From NCBI GenBank assembly GCA_000934455.1, contig KN883787.1:83453-147452 (forward strand): a stretch of 64,000 bases of DNA. The letters are read 5' to 3'. How positions within the stretch are numbered: the first letter of the stretch is position 1; each line of letters starts with the position of its first letter. This document shows, in pieces, positions 40,401 through 55,400 of this stretch. Origin of the DNA: Apostichopus parvimensis (Eukaryota > Echinodermata > Holothuroidea > Aspidochirotida > Stichopodidae). Under the pieces are notes generated by a model, which was given only the letters and a program-made list of their open reading frames with translations, was not told the DNA's origin and did no database searches. The position numbers and the translations under genes are program-made.

Positions 40401-43400
40401 CTGTTACTGGGTGTGATCCCCTGTCACTAGATGCAGTTCTGTGTCACTGGATGTAGTTCCCTGTTACTGGGTGTGATCCCTATCACTGGATATAGTTCCT
40501 TGTCACTGGCTGTAGCTCCCTGACACTGGCTGTAGTTCCCTGTCACTGGGTGTGATTTCCAGTCCCTGAGTGTGCCTTAGTAATCACAGGGTGTATATAG
40601 CTCCCTGCAACTGGGTGTGTCCCTTGGCCCTTGACAAGATTGAATGGTTCTAACCTGAAGCCCTAGTACAGACACAGTATAGACTTAGCCCAAACATGGC
40701 TAGTTTGGTCAATTAGTAAACCCCAGAAACTCAATGTTGTGGTAGAATTAAACAGGTCATTCATCACACATCAGGGATTAATTCAGCCTTACATTTTCTT
40801 GATCAGTTTTGAGATGTAATTAATAGTGTTCTCATAAAAGAATGCAAAATTTATAACAGCTCTTTGCATAGTAGTTTGCTTGTGTTGCCAGATAGATTAT
40901 GTGCTGTAAGTTATATATTGCTATTGTGACTGTCTTATGTCTATTACATTAAATGCAACTTGTAATAAACACTGTTTGTCAATAGGTCATTGGTTGTGAA
41001 CTGTCATGTTACTTGTGTGTATTCTTCTATATAAACAATATAAAGTGACTGTCTCTAACCTTTTATCCACTGTAGACTGCATTAGCTCAGTTTGGAATTG
41101 ATGGGGATTTCTGGATCGGGTTTGAAAAAGACCCCCAAAACAACCAACAGTACAGATGGCTATGGGACAGGACTTTTGTGTCTTTAAATCCAATGTAAGA
41201 ATTATTATATTTCTCAGTTTTGTTCAATGTTATTACAGGTCTGAGGAACATATTNNNNNNNNNNNNNNNNNNNNNNNNNNNNNNNNNNNNNNNNNNNNNN
41301 NNNNAAAGCTAATATGCATTCTTTATGTTAAGATCATTTATAGCATGTGCACACTCAATATACCTATTAATCCTTTGGGGAATATTGCACAAAACCTAAG
41401 GCTGGAACGGTCAGTTGTTTCAGCACATGATACATATTTCATACCTTTTTGCCACAGAAAGTTTAGTGAACATTTGACCATTCCATATTTGATTGTGACA
41501 AATTTATCACACAGAAACACGTGACATAATTTTATTGTTCCTATTACAGCCCATTTTAAGCTAACACCGATTGCTAAATATAATAAATTCTTGATTATTG
41601 TATTTTTAAATGGGATATTGGATGGAATTACATCCAGATTCATGGCCATACAAAATGTCAGGATGGACTACAGCCCTGGGTCAATTAGGGGGCCCGGAAA
41701 AATTAAGGATTGGGCACGAGTAAATATGGGGAAAAGAAAACTTTGTTCCCATTTTCAAAATATATACTTCAGGAAAATTGAAGATGGGCCCTATGACATA
41801 ATTATCCCTGTGCCTGAGCTGGCTCTCGACTGTAGTTCTAGGCAGATGTACTCAACTATGTTGTAATGTTATGTTGGAACGATTCTAAGTATTTCTATTG
41901 GACACTATTATGTTGTTGTTAACTGGAATTTAGCCTCAACATGCAATCGTGTTAACATCTTCTGCCCTGATTCCTATATGTATAGGAAATTAGACATATA
42001 TAGGTTCATATGCTACAAACCTGTTGCATGGCCTATGGTGGAAAAGTAATGTCAGACTTTCTTGGCATTTTTAAACATTTGTTAATCGTGAAAATAAATA
42101 CAGTAAACTTACAATACATTTTATATTCATCTATCTACATGGTTGGGAGATTTTTACAAATGCAAAACAACCAATATAACTGCTTTGTATTGTTCGTTGA
42201 AGATTTGTGTTATAATATCACTTTGTCTTTTTTTCTCTGCAGGCTCTGGCGTCAGGGTGGCCCCGTCCAGATTTCTGGTCTTGAAAACTGTGGTTCTGTT
42301 AATCTTAACAATTTCCTAATGGATAACCTCTACTGTCAGCTGTCGAGACCATTCCTCTGTCAACATCGTCAAATATCCTGTGATAACAGTGAGTATTTGC
42401 GTTTTTGGCTCTTTTAAATTTAAATTTAAATTTTTTTTTTAGTATCGTCTAGTACTTTTTAGTATCGTTTATTATCATTTACTATATTGTTGCTTTGGCT
42501 TTTACATTTTTTGCCTTATTGGTTCTATATATTTAATATTTTGGTTTTTGTTACTATTTGTTTTTAGGTTTTACATTTGTAAAGCGCTTTGAGCAGCTTT
42601 GCTGATTATGCGCTATATAAATATTACTTATTGTCATTAAAAAACCAGCTGTCATATGATGACCTTTTCCATTTAAAAATGCTCAGCACAAAACTAAGAA
42701 AATTAGAACATGGAATCTTAGAACCTGCCAGTGAACAAGATTTAAAATGAAATTCTTTAGCATGTTACCTAATGATTGCCTCTGTTTTGAAAAAAAATTG
42801 CAATCTAATTAATTTAGAGTTACTGTGAAGTTGAAATAAGCTAATGCTAGCATATTAAACTAGAGAAAATTAAACCCACCATGTTTTTTGTTCTGATGAG
42901 GTTTAAGTCTCAGACTATTAGTGTAGTCATCACAGCATGTACATCCACTCACCCACTCTTTTTATTATCTACTTTGATGACTTTGGCAAAACTTAATAGG
43001 ATTTTATAATAAAGATGAAACAAATATTTAATTAAATATTAAAAGAACATCTGTTGAGTCTGTAGCTCATACAATAACAGGTAACCGTTATAGTACATGA
43101 ACCATGTAGTTTTGTCTATGTACATAACACAGGAATGCTGGCTCACCAAAACATCTTAGGGGAATATTACTTAGAAAACTCTCATGTTTCTTTCCCAAGA
43201 AACCAAACATTTTTAAACCTAGAAGTTTCCAATACATTATCATCAGCTACAGGAGCTGATGATACTAAATATAGAATAAAAATAAAATAAAACTGTCAGC
43301 AAACTGCTTATCCACTAGAGAGCCTGTGTAGGAGAATGTGTAAAAGTTGGCCTGACGTTTCGATCCTAGCAGGATCTTCTTCAAAGGCTAATTTTAAAAA

Positions 43401-46400
43401 TAAAATTTAAAAATAAATATAAAAATAAAATTTTAAAGCTAAAATTCACGCTTATATATAACATAAAAAATCCCAACCGCAAATCTATTTGAACCGCTAG
43501 CTGCTTGTGGCCTGTGTCTATGTTGCAATATATATATGTTACATTGTATCAAGATGACACAGGTCCTCACAGGTATCCTATCAATGCTTTCCTGATGATT
43601 TGATTTGTACAAATATATTTATCTTGGGTTCTGCTTGCACAACTTGTTGAGTTCAGCAGTCATAGGATTGAAACTGTTGTAGTTCGTACAGTTTACTTTT
43701 CTTCGAAAACAAAGCCATATTGCTGTTTCCAGTTTTTAATTTTTTTCTATTTCTTGTCTTTCTTTGATGTAGCCAATCAATGCGAGACCGTAAATCCCTG
43801 CGTGGACGTACCTAACACTCAGTGTGTATATGAGAGTGGTCAAATTCTGTGTATTTGCCAAGTTGGCTTCCAATACGATGACACCACAAGACGCTGTGTG
43901 GGTAAGAGAGTTTGTTGCTTAGGAATGTAGTTATATATTTTTATAGAGGTACCCAATAAGGTCCTTGCAGACCTGACAAATAGTAAACTTATTCTGTGTT
44001 AAATATTATGCTTTGTAGACATGGAACTCTAAATGTCTCCTTAAAAGTACTTCTACTGGTAAGAAAATACATCTTACAATAAAAGAATCCTCTTTTTAGA
44101 ACTGCTGAAAAATGTGGACCTATCATGTTTTCACTTGTTTACACTTAATTGTACTTAAGAACAAGATGATGAGGAGGGAGGGGGGGGGGGGGGGAATTGG
44201 GTTGAGGAGGAGGAGGGCTTATCCCCTGAAATGACCGGCACTAAGCATCAGTCACCATGTCTTCAGTGATATGTAAATCCTGCTTGGTTACTGCTAATAC
44301 TTATCAAATTCATTGTAACTCATACACTATGATCTCTTCTATAGATGTTGAATGTACTCTAATGGATCCTGACAGCTGCAGTGAACCAAATGAAATCTGT
44401 TACTTTTCAACCGTCCACGTCCGTGGTTATTACTGTGATTGTTTAGAGAACTACCAGAGAGGAACAGATGGGATTTGTGTCGGTGAGTCTGCCTTCGTCT
44501 CAGCTTGGTGGATTCAGGAATGTTTGAACAGCTTGTGTAAACAACAACAACACATTAGAAAAAAAAAAAAAATCAATTTTGTGAAGGGAAGCAGAAGGTA
44601 GAGGAGATGAAAGCCCCAAGCAGGGCTGGAATTGCATTCAGTGCAAACTACCACGTAAAAATCATGTTACCAATGGCAACAACTGCATTTTACCCGCATA
44701 TAAATAATAAATTTCATGATCAAACTATATCAGGGCTCAAAGTTTGTTTGACACTCTAGCCTTGGTATGCTATTGATAGCTGATATAATGTTAATGGTAC
44801 ATCTTCTCATTTCAGTGCTAATTGAAGGCAATTTGTAATTTCCTTAAAGAGTTTTGTCTTCTCACCACACTCGACCCTAAATTCAAGCTCTGCTTCTAAT
44901 GTGGATGTTGGATTAACAGAATTTTACAATTGGGTTTTGTGACAATCTGTTATTACCTTAATCCTTCTTTAAGTAAATATAAGGTAACTGAAAATATAGT
45001 ATTTCACTGTTAGTGCATCCAAAACACAAGACTATTTGTAACATGATGACAAAATATATGTAATAGTCTTATAGAACTGATTGCAAATAATCGAAAAATG
45101 GAAAGAAAAAATGGTTACGGAAATTACACAACATTAAAGCTAATTCAATATTGTTTGACATGAATATGACAACTAGTAAAGACAATAGGAAAAGAATGTA
45201 GAGAGGAACAAACTGTGTAAACCAAGACATAACCCCATTTTGCTCTTCTTGTCCGAATTTAAAAAAATTACCCAGCATAGTCAGCTAAGCTGTGATATAT
45301 GCATTCTCCATTCAAAGCCATTGTGTTACAGAAATGGTGTTGATTTTTTGTGTCTTTCTTTGCAGATATTGATGAATGTGCCTTCACGACCTGCCCTGGT
45401 CTAAATCGCCAGTGTATTAACACAGATGGCTCATATGTTTGTAATTGTAGGGATGGCTTTCTACCACAGTTTGATGGAGAATGTTTACCAGAAAGTAAGT
45501 AATGTATTAATTTGATGGAAGGGTGTGGTTGGGGGAGGGGAGGGGAACAGGGGGAGGGCATAAATGATCAGTTTGTAGACACTGATGAAGAATACATGTG
45601 TGATTGCTGAGTTAATTTGCTTTGTGTGGTATTGCCACCAAGTAGGTACAGGAGAGTAATCCTGAGTGTATTAACAGAGACAAACAAATACAAATTCAAA
45701 TAAAAATACAAACAAAGACAAACAAACACAAATACAAATTTGATTGCTGAGAGGGTTTGCTATCTTCATTTAATAGGAGAGGTGGTTTTTATTTTGAGGG
45801 GGTGGGGGAGGTAGGCGGTGGAACCAGTGATCATGCATTTGATTATACTAGTGATAACCTATTTTTCGAATTTTTTTCGAATACATTTTATTTTCTACTT
45901 TTCTAATTGTCTCTCTCAGCTCATATATGTGAGTCGAATCCTTGCGAAGGGGATAACATAGTGTGTATTGATCAGCTGAATAACTTTCTATGTTCCTGCG
46001 ATCCCGGTTACCTATTAGTCACAGCTACAAGATGTGAAGGTTTGTGCAATTTTTAGTATTCTAATGGAAGATGTATGAAATAATTTGTTTCTAAATAATC
46101 AGGCTTTCGCTCTCTTCCTGTTGCCGAGTCCAGTATATTATGCTAGAAATAAAAAAAAATTGTCCAAGGATTCTTGGCCTAACATTTCTTCCTACCATTC
46201 AAATGCCCACATTGATAATGATGATCATATCTATTAATGTGTTTCTAACTGATGAATGGTTCTAGCACTGTTGCTGATTTGGGCCATAGCAAAGTTTGAA
46301 ACAAGCATTCTTACAGCAAGAATTTTACCCGCAAATTTGGCCACTTACCCATGGTAAGTCTTCTAATACTTGTTGTGAGGAAGATTTGTCTATAACCTCT

Positions 46401-49400
46401 GATTGGATTGTAGGCTTACTGCACATTTCTTAGCATAAACTAACAGATGCAAGTTTCTCTGAGTTTTTTGCTTTTGCAGACATGCTGTGACCAAGAGTTG
46501 GGGGGGGGGGGGAGATTTAGGTCAAACCATTACAGTTACATATTATTGACTCAGGAAGCTGCATCCTGGAGCTCAGTACTGTCTTGTAAAATTTGATTTT
46601 TATTTCAGTTCTATTTCTTTTTGGTTCTTTTCCCACTATTTTTATCTCCTACTCTATTAGATATGAATGAATGTGACGAATTCCCCATCCGTTGCCCTGC
46701 CAACTCAGTCTGTGTCAATCTTCCTGGTAGCCATACGTGCAACTGTCTGGATGGTTATACATTAGATGAAGCTCAGTGCAAAGGTGAGTGTATTTACACC
46801 AAATTATATCTGGAGCAGGCAAAACCTGTAAATATAATTGCTGCTTGACCATCGCACTAAAAAAGTAAAAAATAAAAGGAATTAGGTTGCCAATGCAGTA
46901 TGGAAATATGTATGGATAAATATATATATATCCTTGCACACATTCAAAGGTTAGAAGCTTCACAAAGCATCAAGTCAAGTCAGAATCTGCCTTTTTTGAG
47001 ATTATTTAAATCATGAATGTATTGCATGACCATCCTACAGGGTCTTTCAAAACTCCCAAAATATGGCAGATTGTGCAAAATACACACTGCAGAATCCTTC
47101 TGTTTGGGAAAATTATTTTTCTGGAAATTTTCAGATACTATTCTACTATGTTTAGCATGTGTGACAAGGAATGTAGCTCCTTTGTGATTTACCATGTTGT
47201 ACATAATCAATGAAGAATATACTTGTTAAGAGTGGATTTGATTCTGATCATATCAGTCCCAAAAGGTTCTTGTGTCACTAGTTCATCTTTGTTCATCTTT
47301 GTTCAGTAGCCAAGACTTGAATATCTAGGTTCTAATTTGTAACATGTTAAATAATGATTTGCAGTGATTCATTACTTCCACTCATAATTTATGTGTTGTA
47401 CAGATATCAATGAATGCACAATGTCACCATGCACTGATCCTAAGAGGGAGTGTATCAACCTCTCCGGTAGTTACTCCTGTGTCTGTAGAGCTGGGTTCTT
47501 CCTTGATCCAAATGGAGAATGTCAAGGTGAGTCTAACGCCCTTATACCTCCTTCCTCTCCCCTCCTGGTATTCAAAGTGGGGGGGGGGTGGGGATCACAA
47601 CCATTCCATGTGGTTGCCAAATATCTTGTAGGGTCTCCAACAAATTGGAAGATAACAGGTATTACTGATACTTTTGAAAACACTGGAAAAAATGGTGAAC
47701 ATTACTTCCGAAGTTGGAAAATATGACACCATTTTGGTACTAAGCACAATTAATCACACACAAATATCTGAAATGTGAGGGGAATACCTCCTTCCTGTAG
47801 ACCCACTAATCACACACAATAATATTTCAAATAAGAGGGGTTAACTCCTGCCTGTAGACCCCATTAATCACATACAAATATCTCAAATATGAGGGGGATA
47901 CCTCCTTCCTGTAGACTCATTAGGCAGACAACAATGTCTTTCACTGGAGGGTTGCCAAAATGATCAATGTGATAAGTTAGGTCACCACCAATAAAAGTTT
48001 GAAAACCCAAGGTATTAATATATCCACAGTGACACAGATTATATGTATATGAGACAAGTATTGCCTAGTAATGTTCCTTCAGAATTTCATTTTTGCTTTG
48101 CTTTGCTTTGTTTTGCTTTTCATTTTATTTTATCAGGGGCATAATTTAGATTTACATAATTTTATATCTTGGTGGTCTTCAAACTCCTTACCCCTGGTTT
48201 GCAGGTATATAACAAACAGCACACATCATTCTGTTGTGCAGGTCAAAATCTTAAATGAATCAGAGAAGTGTTTTTATTTTTAGTCACTCTCCTCGGTATT
48301 TTCAGATATAATTGAATGCAACGATCCAACCATTTGCACTGGAGAGAACCAAGTTTGTCTCAACAATGAAGGTTCCTATAGATGTGTTTGTGCAGATGGC
48401 TTTGACAACATGAATGGACAGTGCGTTAGTAAGTATCAAACCTACTGCTTAAACATATCATCGAAGCTAAGTTATTCAAGTGATTGATTTGTAATTAAGG
48501 ATGCAAAGTAAGACTAGTAAATACGTAACTGTTCAGTGATTTTAATTCACTGATTTGATCGGGGCCAGGCAATTTTTTTTCAGGGTCAATTAGAAATGGC
48601 CTTGGATTTTCATTGAAATGGCTTGATACCTTGTAACAGTAATCGTCTTTCTATAAGGCACAAAATTTGAAAGGGCACAAGGGCATGTTTTCGAGAGTAA
48701 TAGCAAAATGTACAGAAATAATAGAAAAGAGGAATGTAACACTTTTAGCTTATATACATTTAATTTAATATATTCTTATTTACATCATACATCATCTTGA
48801 AATAAAGGGTGCAAGGTAGGTGTTGCCATCACTAACATGATTTTTAAGGGCATCACGGCAAGTGGTCGGGGGCACTGATGAGAGTTTGACATGGAATTTG
48901 GTTGGTTAATTTGACCCATGGTTTGAACTAATGTGATTTGAGTTCTACATACCCCATCATGATGGACAGCAGTTGGTATAATGGTCATTTGCATACTACA
49001 TTATCAGCAAAGGTGAGTAGCTTGTAGGCATGTACAGTTTAATACATATAGTGTAATGAACAGAAGTATGGACCATGGTCAACTAATTCTGCATCGCCAA
49101 TTAACATTTTTAATTTTTTTTATGTAAATTTTTTTGTGGTCACATTGTTACTGTGTTCCCAGGAAATTTCTCCTACTGGGACCTATATATCCAGTAATGT
49201 GCAGTAATTCCCAAAGTTCTTTTTGAAGAAGTGCAAATTTGACATCAGGTGTACGTGTGTGTACGGCAAACCAGAAGAATGAAATAATGCAATTTCAAGG
49301 AGGCCGGGTCTTAACATTTGGAATGCCAATTGCCTCTCCAAAGAGTGGAAACCTTTGGGATGTTTTTATGATTTGTAAAATATGCTGGAATTTTTTACTG

Positions 49401-52400
49401 AGATTTGAAACTAGTTGACATGGTAATATTGAACTGTCTTCCTTGTTTCTCTGTAGTGAATCTGGAGTTTGTCTGTCGTGTTGGCAACAATCCTTGCAGT
49501 GATGCTGAAAATGAAATCTGTGTCAATGTAAATGGCGCTGCTGTCTGTGAATGTAAGCAAGGCTTCTTTCAACGTGATGGAATGTGTATCGGTAAGTTAT
49601 AATATCTTTTTATGCGTCATACATAACATTACTCGTGTAATTACCTGTGTTCTTAACCAAAGGGAATGAAAGCCACAAACTTTTGTTTATTTTGAGTTAA
49701 TGGCCTCTGTTCCTTTCTACTGAACTGACTTTGTAATAATGTACATTAATAATTAACTTGGATGGTATCTCATAATGGTCTTGAATCTCAAGTTTTTGAA
49801 ACTGCATTCAATGTCTGAAATTGGTCTCCAATCCTTATATCATGCATAATTATATGTTGAAACCTCTAAATTGTCTTCAATCCTAATAAAAGGAACACTT
49901 GCAATTTGCAGGGCCTCCCATTGTCTTAGACAAGCTGCATGCCCTTTGCTTCCCTTTAAAAGAATTTTTAATTTTAAATTTCTTTGTCAAGTTTATGATT
50001 ATCTTTAATTGATGAGTGGAAGACCTGATTAAAACCTATATATGCATAATATCTTGTTTAATAAAATCTTAACCTTGGTGATACCATGCAGTTTGGGGAA
50101 ACTATTCCAAAAAAAATGTGGATACGAGACAAACGCAGTAACCTTGGACTTTGTAACTAATTCCAAAATTGCCTAAGAGTCCCTTGACATGTAAAATTCA
50201 CTGTTAGTGTACCTTATACCAGACAGAACCAGTAAAACAATAAGTCAGGCAAACCTGCAACCCATATACTCTTGGAAAGAAGATAGACCGAATGGCTTAA
50301 ATTGTTAATAAAGTCAAACACAATAAACATGTTATTCATTCAGTCAGAGGTCTGAATGTGATGATCACTTTTCAGTGCAGTTTGATATTTGAAACTATAT
50401 CATAAAAAAAAGTGTTTTAATGTTAAATTTCTCAGGCACTGATTTTGTCAAATACAATACTACTTTTGCATTTACTTGATATGTTTACCAATGAAGTCCA
50501 ATATCCTGCTCAATGTGCATCTTTACACCCTTTTGTCTCTTGGTTTTAGCTGAGAGTGCATGCAACGCTGACCCTAATCTTTGTACTTCCACCCAGCTGT
50601 GTGTGGATACTGCCCTGGCTGAGTACAGGTGTGACTGTTTAGTTGGCTTCGTCAGAAATGAGCAGATGAACGACTGTGTCGGTGAGTGGGTGAAGCTCCA
50701 TCCCAGCATTGGTGGAAAACGGGGAAGATTATGGGATACATTTTGGGTTACCACAGATAGGACTGGGATAAAGATGGCATTCTGCCATGAATTATGTATC
50801 GTATTTCATGTAGCTGGTTCTATTCAGTGGGAAATGGGGTGGATGGGAAGAGAAAACCAGCTAAAAAATTAACCTCAAGTTTATATTTCAGGAGTTGCTT
50901 TGAGGAACCCCATAGATTCACCTTGGCACAAACAATGTCACATGATGAGTAGGTCAGGTTGAAGCAAATGTTAGACTTTCCTTGTAGGCCAACAAAAACT
51001 TTCAAGGTTATTCTAACATTTAGGGGGAATAATTGTGAGAGTTTTAACACAGACAGTGACAATATAGTGTCAAAGCAATTAAAGATAAAGTCCTTCCAAT
51101 AAGAAATTCAACAGCATTACCAGATTTTTCCAAATAAAAATTTGCATTTTTTTTTTTAATGTGGGAAGAGAGCAGTGGGTATGTTTTTGACGAAGGGTCG
51201 GTCATTATGTAATAACTGGACAGATAAGGAGGTAGCCCATACCCACTTACTTGTAGCAGCACCTGCTTTGATGGCACCCTGTCTTCCCTTTTAATACTGT
51301 AAGAATAAAAATGTGAAAATAAATCAGATGTTGAAATATTTTGATAATAAATATCAGCTTCTTGTGCCATTTTTTGTTCTTGCTTTAGCTGCTGATATTT
51401 GCACCAGTGATGCCTCTCTCTGTTCATCCAGGCCTAATGAGGTCTGTGTCAGTTTAGATCTTGGAGCCCATGAATGTGTGTGTAGAGAGTTCTTTGAAAT
51501 GCTCAATGGAGAATGCACAGGTATTGATATGATTTCCTATCATTAAAGGATGCTATTGCATGCTTAATACTAATTCATGCTATGATTATTAAAGGATGCT
51601 ATGCTTGATAATAAAGGTTGATATGGTTAATATTAAGAGTCGCTGGGATTATTATTATAGGACGCTATGCAAGATAACAATGGACGCTATGGCTAATACT
51701 AAATGATGCTATGGTTGATACTAAATGATGCTATGGTAAGTAGTAAAGCATGATATGGTTAATATTTAATGGATGCTATGGCTTAATATTTAATGATGCT
51801 ATGGCTTAATATTTAATGATGCTATGGCTAATTTTAAAGGATGCTATGGTCAATATTAGTGGATGTTATGGCTAATACTTAATGGATGCTATGGCTAATA
51901 TTAATGGATGCTATGGCTAATATTAATGGATGCTATGGCTAATATTAATGGATGCTATGGTCAATATTAATGGATGCTATGGCTAATATTTAATGATGCT
52001 ATGGCTAATATTAATGGATGCTATGGTCAATATTAATGGATGCTATGGTCAATATTAATGGATGTTATGGCTAACATTTAATGGATGCTATGGCTAATAT
52101 TTAATTATGATATGGCTAATATTTAATGATGCTATGGCTAATTATAAAGGATGCTATGGTCAATATTAATGGATGTTATGGCTAATATTTAATGGATGCT
52201 ATGGCTAATATTAATGGATGCTATGGCTAATATTTAATGATACTATGGCTAATATTAAAGGATGTTATGGCTAATATTAATGGATGCTATGGCTAATATT
52301 TAATGATGGTATGGCTAATACTAAAAGATGCTATGGTTCATATGAAATGATGCTATGGCTAATATTAAAGGATGATATGGTCAATATTAATGGATGTTAT

Positions 52401-55400
52401 GGCTAATATTTAATAGATGCTATGGCTAATATTAATGGATGCTATGGCAAATATTTAATGATGGTATGGCTAATACTAAACGATGCTATGGTTCATATTA
52501 AAGGATTTCACGTTTAATATTAAAGAACACTTTGATTAGGATAATGTGAATATTGGTTTAGCAAAATGTTTGTGCTGAGTTAAAGCTATTGTTGTGTTAG
52601 CTATTCTTGCAAAGGGTAAATCACTATGTGAAGATGACATCATCGTATCCATAATGTAATATTCTTGGAATTCATCTAAAAGTTAGGGCGGCTTATTAAA
52701 AACTATTGTTTGTTTGTGATCGTTGTGGCAGGATGTAAAAGATGTGACTTCTTAAGAAGTTTGTTATCAATCGGGCTAATATACATTATTCTTTGCTCTT
52801 TCATCATGTTAGTCTGTGATAATGATTTAGTTTCTTACATTTCTCTCTTCTGGACTTCTGGATCAGTGAGATCAGCTGTGAACTTTTATGTTTAATACTA
52901 TGATTATTTATTGAATTTCATATAGCGCAACCCCAACAAAGTTTTCGGTTGCGCTTTACAACAAAATACAAAGAAAGATTAAACCATTCAAAAGAAAATA
53001 AGACAACAAATGGCGTAGAAAAATATACTATACGAATGTACAAAAATACTATACAGAGCTGCAAAAGGACATCTTTCTTTTTCTCTTAACATGTTAGCTG
53101 TCGATGTCTGTGTATCCAGTCTGTCATCTCTCTGTGGACTGAACGAGGTCTGCGAACCTCTGGGCATTGGACAATTCCAGTGTGTATGCCAACCAGGGTT
53201 TGTTCGGGTCAATGAAAATTCTTGTGAAGGTAAGATGAACTCTTTAAGAAGATTTGTATGTATGTATGTATGTATGTATATTAGATCCTCCTGCAAGCAG
53301 GATCTCGCGAAGAAGCCTCATTGGCTTATCAAAGCCGCAAGCTGACCGAAGTCAGTCTCTTACATTCATATTTAACGTCCATGATTATGAATTGTCAATT
53401 GTCAACAACTCTGTAACTGGACGACAAACATTAATCTGGGAGTGACTCGAACCGGGACCTTATGATTGAAAGGCACCGGCGTTAACCACTGAGCTAACAC
53501 TCCAAAGTTTAGTTCCATTCCATTGCAAAAGAAAGTCTCAAAGAAGAATACCTTTTCATTGAAGAAGTTGCATTATTCAGTTGTTGGAGAACAAAATTGA
53601 TTGTTTTGATTGAATACATTTGATTGAAATGCCATGTTTAGAAAATGAATGTCATCTGCCAAAGAAAAAAAATGTGTTTATATAGAGAGCATACACAACA
53701 TGGGCAATGTTCACTCCGTCATTTAAGATTTCTTCTCTAAATAGATGTGACGTTACATTGAAGTTGTTTGCCATTGTAACATATGTTTTTTTTTATTTGT
53801 TTTTTTTTACTACGCTTGGTATCTTTATTGGTAACATTCTTGTGCCATATCGAATATAATTGGATACAATAACGTCAAAAACCTTTTACAAGTAATGATA
53901 AGTGCATACAAAAATAATGATGCATTGTAATTAACTGAACAGTATAGTGCAATTACTAAATGAGTCTTGTAACTGCTTGTAAGAAATAAAAGCTTTGCCT
54001 CTTTGCTTGAGTTCTTTCTCAAGTTTAATAGCAAATTTTAACTTATATCATAAATCCCTACATCTCATTTCCGTGTTTGTAATTTTTTGTAACATATTTA
54101 TATAATAATATATGTATTATGGTATTATTATAATTTCATCAAGCTGAAAGCGTATGCAGTGTGGCAAGTGTTTGCTCTGTTAATGAAGTATGCACAGACA
54201 TAGCAGGGTCACCTTTCTGTGAATGCATACCAGGATATTCCAGACAAGATGGAGTCTGTCAAGAAGACACAGGTAATTTTCATCTTTTTCTGAATTTACA
54301 GTAACATGGTGCTAGTAATACTGAAGTGATGCGGAGTTATTGGTGTGTTTGAAGTCCATTGAGTTTGATCAGGTTTTTATTGTCTTTAGATAGGTACAAA
54401 ACTGTTGTTTTGTTGTTTACAATACTATAACTGAATCAACAGCCAACTGGAAAGGTTATCATCATAATTAATTTTAGAGTACCCCTCTCGTTATGTCTAT
54501 TCGAATCATGATCATGATTAACGTCTATAATTGTTTTGATAGTTGTAGAGTTACCATACTATAATCTATAGTCATTCAGCTTCCATTTGGGCAAATAGCA
54601 GTTTATGAGGTAGAGGAATATATTGTGTTGTGAGATACGGGGAATAGGTTCCAAGGGTGTCTCATACCTACATGGTCACCAAAATGCAAAATTGTTCTGG
54701 ATAATCCTACAGAAATCTAAGTAAAGAATCACAGTTAAAATTTCAGAATATTCCCCTCCCCCCCCTCCCATTCCAAATTTGGGCACACTTGTTCTCTTAA
54801 CAGCTACATATATTTAGTTTTTAAGTTTTTTGAACCCATATCAATGATATGTTCCTAGTTTTAAATAATGCATGGATATTTCGTCTCTCTATTGATTTGT
54901 GTTTCATAACAATCGTTGTACATTTTGAATCAAGATTACTTAAAGTAACTGAGGAAACTATCGTGAATATTATAAAAACATATATTATTACAATTTTAAA
55001 TAACCGTTGGCGATTAACAGACTAAAAAAAAGTGATTAAATTACTCATAAATAAATAAATTGTCCTTGGAACGATGTGACATGTGTACTATTCATATTAT
55101 ATTTCTTGTCTTAATGTTGATCTCTTTTATCCCAATCCAGTTCAAAATCCCTGTATAAGCATGCCAGACATTTGTGATGCCAACCAAGATTGTATTTTCC
55201 GTGAGGCTAGTGGGTCCATTGTTTGTGTCTGTACAGAAGGTTATGTTGACGTTGGTGGAGTCTGTCAGCTTCAGGGTGGTGAGTATAACATGCTTACATA
55301 GCTGTTTCTCTATGCACATTAATTATAAAGCATTTCAGCTCACATGTTAGAGTAAAGGAGACAATTTTAAGCATGGTTCATGGTTATTTCATTAACCTTC

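Noticed and set aside
41591-41866. 91-codon open frame just after the assembly gap
   Set aside because: Lies inside the CTLD3 intron and shows no domain; surrounding exons splice in phase without it.
53491-53503. Possible functional tRNA gene on the minus strand around 53440-53503
   Set aside because: Boxes A and B are present but the sequence continues directly into a SINE body with a simple-repeat tail, and headless copies of that body occur elsewhere in the window.
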